Assembly: GCA_964636985.1 (NCBI GenBank)
Contig: CAZWSX010000011.1
Location: 62,001 to 126,000, forward strand
DNA length: 64,000 nucleotides
DNA from: CAZWSX01 sp964636985
GTDB taxonomy: Bacteria; Planctomycetota; Planctomycetia; Pirellulales; Pirellulaceae
Direction of reading: 5' to 3'
In this document: in pieces, positions 41,663 to 50,437 of the stretch
How the letters are laid out: each line of letters opens with the position of its first letter
Numbering within the stretch: the first letter of the stretch is position 1
Translations under genes and position numbers: made by a program
Notes under the pieces: generated by a model
Databases searched by the model: none
What the model saw: the letters and a program-made list of their open reading frames with translations, nothing else
Told to the model about the DNA's origin: nothing

Positions 41663-42754
41663 CTAAATCTCGTCCGTCATTTCGGAGCGAACAAGCGATT
41701 CTTCGTCACGCTCAGCAGGGGCTGCCGGGAGCTTGGGAAGCTTCGGTTCCTTCGGCGGAGCGAAGAGCGAAAGGTGCTCGACACTCTTCGGTGTTGTTGA
41801 GCGGATGTTGCTCCGAGCATGCGCAAAGAACGGTTGCGCTCGTTCAGGCGAGCCGTCGTAGTGCAGCATGATGCCCAGCAGATAATAGATATCGCTGTTG
41901 CCCGGCTCTTTGATCGAGGCCTCGGCCAGTTTATCAAGGTGTTCGTTCTTGGCCGCTTCGTTGCCGCCATAGAGCTTGTCGAGCGAGAAGCCATCGCGGG
42001 CGATATTGTGATTGAGCGAAAAGCCTCGCTTCATGGCCACGGCCGCCAGGCGGTACTGCCCGTTGGCGATATAAGCGTGTCCCTTCCGCAGGACGATCTC
42101 AGCCATTTGCGGCGAGGCGTCTTCAGCCTGGCGATAACGCCGGACTGCTTCGGGGTAGTTGCCTTCCCGCATCGACTGGTCGCCGAGCGAAAGGTATTTG
42201 TACGCGCGGGCTCGGTCGGCAATGTTGAGCGGCGCGTAGGGAGCGTTTCGTTCCGCCTCGACCCGGCGATCGATTTCGGCCGCAGTCACCGTCGCCAAAC
42301 CAATGCCCGCGTTACGCGGTGCGACCACGGGACGGCGAATGATGATCGTCGGCGATGAGTAATAGTAAGTCGGTGCGTAGTAGTAAGGAGAGCCATACCA
42401 GGGAGAGGGGTAGTACGTTTCGTACGCTGGGCCATAGCCAAACGAACCGACGTACCAATTCGAGTACGTGGGCACGCCGCAGTAATACGAACTGAACATC
42501 ACCGGGCGATATGGCGTATTCCACGAATACGTCATGAACGGCGAGTAATAACCGCCGTAACCGAGTCCGCCGTATCCAAGGCCCCCATACCCCAGCCCAC
42601 CATAGCCGCCGTAGAAACCCACGCCGAAATGCGAGTGGCCGTGATGGCCAAAGCCACCATGGTGATGGTGCTGAGCGCTGGCCATGTTGTTGCCCAGCAT
42701 CAAGGCAAGAACCGCGGCCAAGCCGGTAAGAAACGCTTTCGCTGTCGTAGACAT
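41663..42754 (-). CDS. Secreted Gly/Tyr-rich protein with a TPR domain
   Basis: A 363-residue protein with a signal peptide (KAFLTGLAAVLALMLGNNMA plus SAQ). Residues 29-45 are His-rich (HHHHGGFGHHGHSHF), then residues 51-70 are three repeats of YGGLG and a Tyr-rich stretch to about 150 (SPWYGSPYYYAPTYYYSSP). The C-terminal half holds two or three TPRs (ARAYKYLSLGDQSMREGNYP, QMAEIVLRKGHAYIANGQYR). His/Gly/Tyr-rich leaders are common in planctomycete surface proteins; metal binding is possible. GGAGG lies about ten bases before the ATG at 42754. Function unknown. Confidence 0.75.
   Translation of the reverse strand: MSTTAKAFLTGLAAVLALMLGNNMASAQHHHHGGFGHHGHSHFGVGFYGGYGGLGYGGLGYGGLGYGGYYSPFMTYSWNTPYRPVMFSSYYCGVPTYSNWYVGSFGYGPAYETYYPSPWYGSPYYYAPTYYYSSPTIIIRRPVVAPRNAGIGLATVTAAEIDRRVEAERNAPYAPLNIADRARAYKYLSLGDQSMREGNYPEAVRRYRQAEDASPQMAEIVLRKGHAYIANGQYRLAAVAMKRGFSLNHNIARDGFSLDKLYGGNEAAKNEHLDKLAEASIKEPGNSDIYYLLGIMLHYDGSPERAQPFFAHARSNIRSTTPKSVEHLSLFAPPKEPKLPKLPAAPAERDEESLVRSEMTDEI
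42545..42604 (-). repeat. Short tandem coding repeat, 15-base units
   Basis: Codes for residues 51-70 of the preceding protein: YGGLG three times, then YGGYY. Units are nearly identical in DNA, so slippage could change their number. Confidence 0.6.
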
Positions 42755-42984
42755 CTTGTTACGTCCTCCCACAAGCGGCTTGCATCGCTTGCAGAGAAAA
42801 GAGAACCATCCGCTGGCTGCCGACGATGGTAATCGCTTTCCTGATTATCGGCTTATTGCCCGATGTCGACAAGCGAAGCCTTTATTCCCCGCGGCGTTAC
42901 AAAAACGCTATCGTCGCTGCAATTGCGGGTGAAGGCACGGCAAAGTCCACGTTCAACCGGAGTTTTTACCAGGTTGGTCGCTAC

Positions 42985-43998
42985 TTATTGGGGAGGCACA
43001 TAGCCCGGCGGTGCCTCGACAACCTCAAAGTCGCTCCCCTTGATCCTTCGCAATTCCGCATGCATTTCGCCGATGCGTTCATCGGGGGCAACGGAGATTG
43101 CCCATTCGATACCATTGTCGGCCACTAGCATTCCATAGCGTTTCAGCGCGGTGAGGATCGTTTTTACGTTCGGCGAGAACTTGGAGACATCGACGTCCTT
43201 CTTCAGACGGATGCGTTCCCCCATCCGCGGCAGGTTTTCATCCGTGAGTCGGCTGGCAAAGTGCGTCGCTGGGTAAACGTAAGCCCGGCGCGTCTTTCGG
43301 GCGGTCACCCGCAAGGCGTGGTTGATGACTCCTCGCGACAGTTCGTCGTGGCGAACGATGGATGGGAAGATCGGAAGGCCGGCGGCATCGGACGAGGTCC
43401 AACCATCGGGACGAAGCTTGTTCGACGCCAGATCGAACGTGGCTTCGCCGGCCGCTTGCCAGCCCGAGGGCGTCTTCCGCATCTGATAGAACTCGTACAA
43501 CTTGCGGCCTACAGGATCGACCACAATCGCATGCCTGTCTTTGTCGGGCTCCGACTTTTGCTGTACAGCGGCGAGCGATTCGCGAGCGTACGCGGCCGGC
43601 CAACCCTCGATCGGCGTGTTGTCGGGAACGGGAAATGGTCCAGCGTCCGACTCGTCGGGATACTCCACGAGCTTGACGTCAACCTTCTTTTGCGAAGATG
43701 GAACCAGAACAAAGCCCATGTCCTGGTTGTGACGAAAGGGCTTGTCCTTGCCGATCGACTCGACGATGCGATCGGAATTCGGATGAACCGGCCAATCCTC
43801 GATCACTTGATTCCAAGGATTGTCGGGCGGAAACACTTGCAGCGCCGCACAAATGGTGTCGGCCTCGGCCGTATTGAACAGCACCGGCCCTGTCATCTTC
43901 GGCGGAGACTTTTTCGCCGCAGCCCCTTTCGGCTGCGACCAACCTGGTCGGACCAGAACGCCAAGCAATGCAACCGTCAACACGAGTCGGCTCAGCAT
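42985..43998 (-). CDS. Secreted protein of unknown function
   Basis: A 337-residue exported protein (signal peptide MLSRLVLTVALLGVLVRPGW). The mature part has no domain I can name. It contains ALQVFPPDNPWNQVIEDWPV, a block EGWPAAYARESLAAVQQK, and HAIVVDPVGRKLYEFYQMRK. A similar architecture occurs in proteins of unknown function in Acidobacteria and Planctomycetes; the FPPDNPWN motif is the most distinctive. AGGAG lies nine bases before the ATG. It sits 12 bp after the isomerase/epimerase gene and is likely cotranscribed with it. Confidence 0.7.
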   Translation of the reverse strand: MLSRLVLTVALLGVLVRPGWSQPKGAAAKKSPPKMTGPVLFNTAEADTICAALQVFPPDNPWNQVIEDWPVHPNSDRIVESIGKDKPFRHNQDMGFVLVPSSQKKVDVKLVEYPDESDAGPFPVPDNTPIEGWPAAYARESLAAVQQKSEPDKDRHAIVVDPVGRKLYEFYQMRKTPSGWQAAGEATFDLASNKLRPDGWTSSDAAGLPIFPSIVRHDELSRGVINHALRVTARKTRRAYVYPATHFASRLTDENLPRMGERIRLKKDVDVSKFSPNVKTILTALKRYGMLVADNGIEWAISVAPDERIGEMHAELRRIKGSDFEVVEAPPGYVPPQ

Positions 43999-44010
43999 GA
44001 TGGTGATCTC

Positions 44011-44835
44011 CTAGCCCGTCATCGAAGCGACACCAAGCGTCCGCCGCAGCGCCGTGATGGCGATCTCGCCAAACTGCCGTGCCGGAACTTGCCACAGGTG
44101 TGGATTCATCAGTTCAACCGACACGGGCCCCTCGTAGCCGATTTCGCGTAGTCGGGCGATGACCGGCTCGAGCGGCAAGTCGCCGTCGCTCGGCAAAATG
44201 CGATCGGCATCGCGAGCCAGTTCGCGCGGAACATCCGACAGATCGCAAAGCTGCACGTGAAACAGATTCTCGCGCGTCAGATAGCCAAGATCATCGAACT
44301 TGCTCGGCCCGCAGTGGTAATGAAAGACGTCGAAACACAGTCCCAGATGCGGGCTGCCTACCTCGGCCACCAGTGCGGCCGCGGTTTGAAGATTGTTGCC
44401 GAAAACAGCCGTCGACTGAAATTCAAACGCCGCCTTCAGACCAGCCGGCCCACACGCCTGAGCAACTTGCACCAGCGACGTTTGCACGCGATCAAGGCCG
44501 GCCTGATCGAGCGGCGGCAGGATGTCGCCTGCGATGACGATGGTCCCAATGCCGATCTCGCGGCAAAGAGCGATTCGCTTGTGGAACAGGTCCCACGCTT
44601 CACGTCGGGCTTCCCCCTGGCTGATCAGCAAACCGCCTTGAAAACTAACGACCGGGGCCGTCAGCTTAAAGTTATCGAGCAACTCACGAACCGCTTGCGC
44701 GGAATACCGAGCGACGTAGTTCTCCAACTTGGTGAACCACAGTTCGATCGACGTCACATGCCCCGCCGCGTAGTCCTCCAAATCCTTTTCAAAAGGAGAC
44801 GAGAGGGAACAAACCTGGCTGAGTGTCGGAAGCAT
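44011..44835 (-). CDS. Sugar-phosphate isomerase/epimerase (xylose-isomerase-like TIM barrel)
   Basis: A 274-residue TIM-barrel enzyme of the AP-endonuclease-2/xylose-isomerase superfamily. Likely metal ligands are the Glu in KAAFEFQSTAVF, the Asp/His in LGLCFDVFHYHCG, the His/Asp in LFHVQLCDLSDV, and the Glu in GPVSVELMNPHLW. It should isomerise or epimerise a sugar, acting in the cytoplasm. ATG 44835 begins three bases after the glyS stop codon, so the two genes are tightly coupled; an open extension into glyS is not needed. The unknown secreted protein follows. Confidence 0.85.
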   Translation of the reverse strand: MLPTLSQVCSLSSPFEKDLEDYAAGHVTSIELWFTKLENYVARYSAQAVRELLDNFKLTAPVVSFQGGLLISQGEARREAWDLFHKRIALCREIGIGTIVIAGDILPPLDQAGLDRVQTSLVQVAQACGPAGLKAAFEFQSTAVFGNNLQTAAALVAEVGSPHLGLCFDVFHYHCGPSKFDDLGYLTRENLFHVQLCDLSDVPRELARDADRILPSDGDLPLEPVIARLREIGYEGPVSVELMNPHLWQVPARQFGEIAITALRRTLGVASMTG

Positions 44836-44837
44836 GT

Positions 44838-46460
44838 TTAGCTGATTCGCTTGTCGATTTCGCTCACCACGTCGTCGACTTTCACTCGCCACTGCTGCAA
44901 CGAATCGCGGTCGCGAATGGTAACCGTCTGGTCCTTGAGCGTGTCGCCGTCGATCGTGATGCAGTACGGCGTTCCGGCCTCGTCCTGGCGACGATAGCGG
45001 CGACCGATCGCCCCCTTCTCGTCGTAGAAGACGTTGAACTTCTTCTTGAGCGCCCGATACAAATCCTGGGCGATCTCGGGCATACCATCCCGTTTGACCA
45101 GCGGAAATAGTGCTGCCTTCACCGGCGCCAGTCGCGGATGAAGCTTCATCACCACACGGCTTTGCATTTGACCGTTCTCGTCGGGCGCCATGTCTTCGTT
45201 GTAGGCCTCGCACAAAAAGGCGAGCGCGCCGCGGTCGGCCCCAGCCGACGGTTCGATCACATGCGGAATGAACTTTTCGTTCGTGAGATCGTCGCGGTAG
45301 CTTAGGTCCTTCCCGCTGCCACGCCATTTCGGCTTGCCGTCGGGTCCCAGTTGCAATTCCAGCGGCCGCTTCTTCTCGTCAAGCTTTCCTTCCATGTGGC
45401 TGCGGAGGTCGAAGTCGCCGCGATGAGCGATCCCCTCGAGCTCTCCATATTCGCCTGCCGGCAAAAACGGGAAGGCGTATTCGATATCGCTCGTTCCGAC
45501 CGAATAGTGGCTCAATTCGTCCTGCTCGTGCTCGCGCAGGCGAAGCCGCTCGCTCGAGAGACCAAGGCTGGTGTACCAGGCCACCCGGCGGTCGCGCCAG
45601 TAGCGATACCAATCGGCCGATTGCTTGGGATTGCAGAAGAATTCGATCTCCATTTGCTCGAACTCGCGCGAGCGGAACGTGAAGTTCCGCGGCGTGATCT
45701 CATTGCGGAAGCTCTTACCAATTTGGGCGATCCCGACCGGAACCCGAACACGCGTGCTGTCGATGACGTTCTTAAAATTGACGAAGATTCCCTGTGCCGT
45801 TTCGGGGCGGAGGAACGCAGCCCCTTCTTCACCTGACAGCGCCCCGACATAGGTCTTAAACATCAGGTTGAATTCGCGGGGCTCGGTGAGGGTCCCGAGT
45901 TCCTTGGAATCAGGTCCAAGAACTTCCGCGAAGTGGTCCTTTACAGCCGGGAGCGAAATGAATCCACCATCCCACTTGAGTTGGTCGACGTCCTTGCCCC
46001 GCAGATTGAAGAACTTCAGGGCTCGCTGCTGGGTTTCTTGCTCTTCTTGCTCGGCGTCGGCCATCGTGGTGACGAAGATTCGCTTTCCCTTGGCTTCGAC
46101 CCAGCGTCCGCGGACCTGGTCCCAGCGGTAACGCTTTTTCGATTCCTTGCAGTCGACCATGAAGTCGTGGAACAGGTCGTAGTGGCCTGAGCACTTCCAG
46201 ACTTGCGGGTGCATGATGATCGAGCAATCGAGCCCGACCATTTCATAGGCTTCGGGCGCGCCAGCCGGGGCCGAAAGGTCGTCGTGCCCGGTGACCATAT
46301 CCCGCCACCAGGCTTCTTTGAGGTTTCGCTTGAGTTCGACTCCGAGCGGCCCGTAGTCCCAAAACCCGTTCAAACCGCCGTAGATTTCGCTCGACTGGAA
46401 CAAGTACCCGCGGCGTTTGCAAAGAGAAACGAGTTTTTCCATTTCCATGACGACGGACAT
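44838..46460 (-). CDS. glyQS: Glycyl-tRNA synthetase, single-chain (alpha2) type
   Basis: A 540-residue class II synthetase that charges tRNA-Gly. The archaeal/eukaryotic-type dimeric form is recognised from SSEIYGGLNGFWDYGPLGVE, PETAQGIFVNFKNV, the motif 2 region RNEITPRNFTFRSREFEQME, motif 3 in EPSAGADRGALAFL, and the anticodon-binding domain starting at RLAPVKAALFPLVK. The length fits the family (about 460-560). Planctomycetes use this form instead of the alpha2-beta2 enzyme. Its stop overlaps closely with the start of the isomerase gene. ATG 46460 was kept; 46448 is an alternative. Confidence 0.95.
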   Translation of the reverse strand: MSVVMEMEKLVSLCKRRGYLFQSSEIYGGLNGFWDYGPLGVELKRNLKEAWWRDMVTGHDDLSAPAGAPEAYEMVGLDCSIIMHPQVWKCSGHYDLFHDFMVDCKESKKRYRWDQVRGRWVEAKGKRIFVTTMADAEQEEQETQQRALKFFNLRGKDVDQLKWDGGFISLPAVKDHFAEVLGPDSKELGTLTEPREFNLMFKTYVGALSGEEGAAFLRPETAQGIFVNFKNVIDSTRVRVPVGIAQIGKSFRNEITPRNFTFRSREFEQMEIEFFCNPKQSADWYRYWRDRRVAWYTSLGLSSERLRLREHEQDELSHYSVGTSDIEYAFPFLPAGEYGELEGIAHRGDFDLRSHMEGKLDEKKRPLELQLGPDGKPKWRGSGKDLSYRDDLTNEKFIPHVIEPSAGADRGALAFLCEAYNEDMAPDENGQMQSRVVMKLHPRLAPVKAALFPLVKRDGMPEIAQDLYRALKKKFNVFYDEKGAIGRRYRRQDEAGTPYCITIDGDTLKDQTVTIRDRDSLQQWRVKVDDVVSEIDKRIS

Positions 46461-46597
46461 CCCGAATACAAAACAGTAACCAGCGCCGACCTCGTGCCGG
46501 CGCGGCGAAAACGAAACAGTTTAGCCGACGGGCCGCTAAGACGGCAGCTGCCCCGAAGGTAGACGCTGCCCCCGCGTCCTGGTTCTGGCGAACGCGG

Positions 46598-47176
46598 CTA
46601 CGCTGGAAAAGCCGACGCCAAATCGTCGAGGCAAGTTCGCTCGGCAGGCGAGATTTTGCTCCCTAGCCCAAGAAAACCCCCGGCGGCGGCAGCGATTTTT
46701 TCGGCGCGGTCCAGCAGTCCCCGCTTGAGCGACCATGCCGATTGCGAATCGAGATGCTGGCAAACAGCGCCGACATAGTGCTTCCAAGCGACAACTGCTT
46801 CTGGCGAAGGCTTGTGGGCGAGCCAACTCTTGAGCGATTCGAAAATCGTGGTCCCTTCGGCGATCCCCAGCTCACCGGCCGCCTTTAGGATGGCATCCCG
46901 TTCTGCCGGCGCGACGTCGCCGTCGCACCATGCGACCTGCACGAGCGGCAGCAGCGCCATGGTCGTGAGAACCTGCATCCCGTGGCCGATGTTCAAAACC
47001 GACTGCAAGGCCTGCTGATCGGTAAGCCCCATGGCCGAGGCCAGGGCGTGCTGGGCATCCGATGCAACGGCCTGAGATTTCAGCCGTTTGAGGAGTTCCT
47101 GGTCGCGTTCACGGAAAAAGAGGTCTTCCAAGGCCTTTCCGCGATCATGCAACTGGTCTTTGTCCGACGAACTCAT
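46598..47176 (-). CDS. TerB-like protein
   Basis: A 192-residue helical cytoplasmic protein. The middle part resembles the TerB/tellurite-resistance helix bundle: MALLPLVQVAWCDGDVAPAE (the acidic CDGDV turn is the conserved piece), RDAILKAAGELG. Metal binding by the acidic turn is possible. ATG 47176 was chosen because AAGGA lies six bases upstream. It is placed between the sulfatase and glyS on the minus strand. The function of most TerB-domain proteins is unknown. Confidence 0.7.
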   Translation of the reverse strand: MSSSDKDQLHDRGKALEDLFFRERDQELLKRLKSQAVASDAQHALASAMGLTDQQALQSVLNIGHGMQVLTTMALLPLVQVAWCDGDVAPAERDAILKAAGELGIAEGTTIFESLKSWLAHKPSPEAVVAWKHYVGAVCQHLDSQSAWSLKRGLLDRAEKIAAAAGGFLGLGSKISPAERTCLDDLASAFPA

Positions 47177-47236
47177 GGTGTTTCCTTCCAAGGTGAAGAG
47201 GATTCATTTCGCTCATCTTACAAAAACGCCAGCCGT

Positions 47237-48700
47237 TTATTCACGGTAGTAGGGAGAAAACTCGGGGTCCATTCGCTTTCGCAAGGCCTCGTCGGGGCCG
47301 CCGCCGAACTGCTTCCAGAATCGCTCCTTGAACGGATTGACCTTAGGACCGCGAACCGCTTCGTTGACAAGGCCGGGCTGGATCGAATTCCACCATTGGT
47401 CATACTCCGCCCGCAGGCGTGCCAGGTCCTCGGGGAACTGATCGATCACGTTGGTTTGCTGTCCCGGATCGGCATTCAAGTCGAATAGCTCGTTGTTGTT
47501 CACCAGCGCAAATCGCTCATCGCGGATCGCGCAGTGCTGGAATTTGCTTTCGGCAATCTTGCCCCGTTCCCAGCGCCCGACATGCGTGACGACGTACCGA
47601 TTGGGCCAGGCGATTCTTGCCCCCTTTAGCAACGGCAGCAAGCTTCGGCCTTCGATCTGCTGTTGTTCCCGCGGCGAAAGTTCGGTCCCGACGATTTTTG
47701 CGATAGTCGGAAACACATCGAGGTGTGCCGTGAGGGCATTGGAGTCGATCCCTCCATGGAACTGCTTTGGCCACCGCCACCACGAAGGAACGCGCGTGCC
47801 CCCTTCGTAAGGGGTCACCTTGGCGCCGCGCATTCCGGCGTTGAATGTCTTGACGCCTGCCGTGCCGCCGTTGTCGGTCAGAAAGATCACCAGCGTGTTT
47901 TCGGCCAACTTCCAATCATCTAACCGCTTCATCAATTGGCCGAAATTCCGGTCGATGTTCTCGATCATCCCATAAAACCGGGCTTGGTCCTCCGGCACTT
48001 TGTCCTTGTAGTGCTGCCATTCTTCGTCGGGCAGAACATGTGGATCGTGGGCCGCGTTGGGAGTGATGTAGGCAAAAAAGGGTTTGTCTTCGCGGCGGTG
48101 ACGCTCGATCCACTGCGCCGCCCGATCAAAGAACAGGTCGGTGCAGTAACCAGTTGTCTTTTCGAACTTTCCGTTGGCCCAGATCGCTGGGTTAATGTTC
48201 GTGTTGTCCGGGGCGTCGCCGCCGCTTCCTGGAAAGGTTTGCCCGATGCCCCCTGCGCCGTGAATGAAGACCTCGTCGAAGCCTCGCTTCTCCGGCAGGT
48301 AGTCGTCCTCGTCCCCTAGGTGCCATTTGCCGAAGATACCCGTCGTGTATCCAGCACGCTTGAGATATTGCGCCAGCGTCTTCGCCGACAAAGTGAGCCG
48401 CTCGCGCTCGAAGATTGTGTGCGTGACGCCGTTCTTGAACTCGTGCCGCCCCGTCATCAATGCGGAACGCGTCGGAGCGCACGTCGGGCTGACATGGAAA
48501 TTCGTCAAGCGAACGCTTTGCGACCAAAACTGGTCGAGCGAGGGCGTGCGGACGATGGGACTTCCTAGGCACGCCATATCGCCATAGCCAACATCGTCGG
48601 GCATCACGATAATGATGTTGGGGGGCGAGTCGGCGAAGGTCGCAGCGCCAAAAACCGAGAACAGAAAGGCAAAAACTGAAAGACTCTGGAGCCGTGCCAT
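47237..48700 (-). CDS. Secreted formylglycine-dependent sulfatase
   Basis: A 487-residue arylsulfatase-type enzyme with a signal peptide (LQSLSVFAFLFSVFGAATFA). The active-site consensus CAPTR begins at Cys-74 (PTCAPTRSALMTGR), to be converted to formylglycine. Metal ligands are in NIIIVMPDDVGYGD (Asp-35/36) and the late FLTDNGG motif. HIGKWHLG-like GIFGKWHLGD is also present. It cleaves sulfate esters from polysaccharides in the periplasm. ATG 48700 has GGAGAG about eight bases upstream and starts 15 bp behind the isomerase-like gene. With its neighbours it suggests degradation of a sulfated, fucose-type polymer. Confidence 0.9.
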   Translation of the reverse strand: MARLQSLSVFAFLFSVFGAATFADSPPNIIIVMPDDVGYGDMACLGSPIVRTPSLDQFWSQSVRLTNFHVSPTCAPTRSALMTGRHEFKNGVTHTIFERERLTLSAKTLAQYLKRAGYTTGIFGKWHLGDEDDYLPEKRGFDEVFIHGAGGIGQTFPGSGGDAPDNTNINPAIWANGKFEKTTGYCTDLFFDRAAQWIERHRREDKPFFAYITPNAAHDPHVLPDEEWQHYKDKVPEDQARFYGMIENIDRNFGQLMKRLDDWKLAENTLVIFLTDNGGTAGVKTFNAGMRGAKVTPYEGGTRVPSWWRWPKQFHGGIDSNALTAHLDVFPTIAKIVGTELSPREQQQIEGRSLLPLLKGARIAWPNRYVVTHVGRWERGKIAESKFQHCAIRDERFALVNNNELFDLNADPGQQTNVIDQFPEDLARLRAEYDQWWNSIQPGLVNEAVRGPKVNPFKERFWKQFGGGPDEALRKRMDPEFSPYYRE

Positions 48701-48714
48701 GCGCTTTCTCTCCG

Positions 48715-50382
48715 TCACGCCCACGATTTTCCTTTTTTATTCGTCCCGCAAAGAGCGACTTCCATCCCCATCGCGTGCGCCATCGCCGCCTTGGCGAGCA
48801 TCGCCTTGTCGGCTTCAGCGGGGCTGTTCGCATAAGCAACTTGAATGTGGTTGCTCTTGTGGCGGGCCATCATCTGATCACGAGTCACGCCGTACGTCAC
48901 GGCGTGCATGATCGGCCACTGCGAGGTCGTGGCGTTCCAGCGGCGATCGGTTTCGGCTTGCGGTAGTGAAATCGCTTCGGCGCGGCCGAGGTCCATCTTG
49001 AGCGCGTCGTCTTCCACGTAGACTCGCGACCACACGATTTCGCCTGGCTTGCTGATTCCCTTCAAGGTGCCGCCGCCTGATGGAAAATACATGGCCGGCT
49101 GGCGTTCGCTCGAAGCTCCGCCCCAGCCGCCGACAAAGTGGGCAGGCGGAACCGAACCGCTAATTAAGAACACCCATACATATTCGTCGGTGGTCTTCGA
49201 CTGGTCCCAGTCGCCCCACCGCAAGTCGTGAAGCGTGTTCTCGACCGGTTGCCGCATGGCGCTGTGGAGACGGAAGGTCATTAGCCCGTCGAGTCCAGCG
49301 CACTCGTCGACTTCGTTGAAGTGGGGCAACGGTTGGTCGGCGTAAAGAACACGTCGTCCATCGCGACTGCGGACCGGTGGGCGATCCGCGTTGTTGAGCG
49401 TCCCTTCAACCAAATCGCTGGCAGGCAACAAGTCCTTCAAGCCCTGCTGATACTGGATACCAATCGTCGCGCAGCCAAAGTCGTCGGCCAGGCGAACGGC
49501 AGCGATATACATCTTGCATTGCAAAAGGATCTGCCCGTCGGTCAGATCCTCGGAGTGAATCGTCCCGGTGATGAACCGCATGCCACGGTCTTCCATCCAC
49601 CGTCGAACGGCCAGGGCTTCGTCGTCGTCGACCTGCGTCGTTTCGTAGTAGAGAGCCGATTGGCTAAGCCGCTCCTTGTAGACGCCCGTCGGATGTAGCA
49701 GGTGATCGGGAATGATCGCGTTGAACATTCCCATGCAGCCTTCATCGAAGACCCCCATGATCGCCTTTTCTCGCCGAAGTTGGTCGGCCAAGGCCTCGCC
49801 AAGCTTTCTCTCCTTGGTCGGGATCTTCACATCCGACAACGGCGTCACGTGACTGGTGTCGTGCCGCAGCTTGCCCCTCTCGAGCCACTGGCCCAGCTTC
49901 TTCGTGAACGACTTGTCGGCGAAGTCTTCCGCCCACAGCGTGCTGTATTTGACGCCGCTCTTGGTGAGCGAGCCATTCAAGTTGAGCATTCCGACCAAGC
50001 CCGGCCAGGTGCCCGACCAGTTGGCGACCGTGAGAATCGGGCCACGATGCGTTTCCAGTCCGTGCAGCAGGTGATGAGAGTATTGCCAAACCGCTTCCGC
50101 CACGACCAGCGGCGCGTGGGGATCAATTTGCGAAAAGACCTGCATCCCTTCTTTTTGCGATCCAATGAACCCGTGCCGCTCGTCCTGCTTATAGGCGTGG
50201 GCACGAACGAGCTTTCGGCCTTGCGCCTCGAACGCGGTCGTAAGCGCCGCTTCCATCTCGGCCTGAGCCTGCCAGCAACGCTGATTCGCACTCAGTCGCA
50301 AGTCGCCGTTGGCGACTAGCAGAACATCCTTCTTGCCCGCCTTCGCGGGACGGGCAGACGCTGGGAATTGATATGCCGACAT
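48715..50382 (-). CDS. L-fucose / L-arabinose isomerase-like protein
   Basis: A 555-residue protein with the general layout of the fucose/arabinose-isomerase superfamily. Near residue 300 is the block CATIGIQYQQGLKDLLPASD, then LVEGTLNN; Glu and Asp metal ligands are plausible in GCMGMFNAIIPDHLLH and in the HFNEVDECAGLDGLM segment. Similar planctomycete proteins are often named fucose isomerase. It is cytoplasmic. The ATG at 50382 is preferred over a GTG at 50391; no strong ribosome-binding site is visible for either. It lies between a heme-domain protein and a sulfatase, which fits a fucose or sulfated-fucan operon. Subfamily and substrate are uncertain. Confidence 0.6.
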   Translation of the reverse strand: MSAYQFPASARPAKAGKKDVLLVANGDLRLSANQRCWQAQAEMEAALTTAFEAQGRKLVRAHAYKQDERHGFIGSQKEGMQVFSQIDPHAPLVVAEAVWQYSHHLLHGLETHRGPILTVANWSGTWPGLVGMLNLNGSLTKSGVKYSTLWAEDFADKSFTKKLGQWLERGKLRHDTSHVTPLSDVKIPTKERKLGEALADQLRREKAIMGVFDEGCMGMFNAIIPDHLLHPTGVYKERLSQSALYYETTQVDDDEALAVRRWMEDRGMRFITGTIHSEDLTDGQILLQCKMYIAAVRLADDFGCATIGIQYQQGLKDLLPASDLVEGTLNNADRPPVRSRDGRRVLYADQPLPHFNEVDECAGLDGLMTFRLHSAMRQPVENTLHDLRWGDWDQSKTTDEYVWVFLISGSVPPAHFVGGWGGASSERQPAMYFPSGGGTLKGISKPGEIVWSRVYVEDDALKMDLGRAEAISLPQAETDRRWNATTSQWPIMHAVTYGVTRDQMMARHKSNHIQVAYANSPAEADKAMLAKAAMAHAMGMEVALCGTNKKGKSWA

Positions 50383-50437
50383 AGGTGTCACTCAAGGAAG
50401 CAGTCGAGAGGTAGTTCAGCCGTCAAGGCATTGTCGA

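Noticed and set aside
42826..43128. Plus-strand frame between the TPR protein and the unknown secreted protein
   Set aside because: Mostly intergenic and antisense to the secreted protein; no ribosome-binding site.
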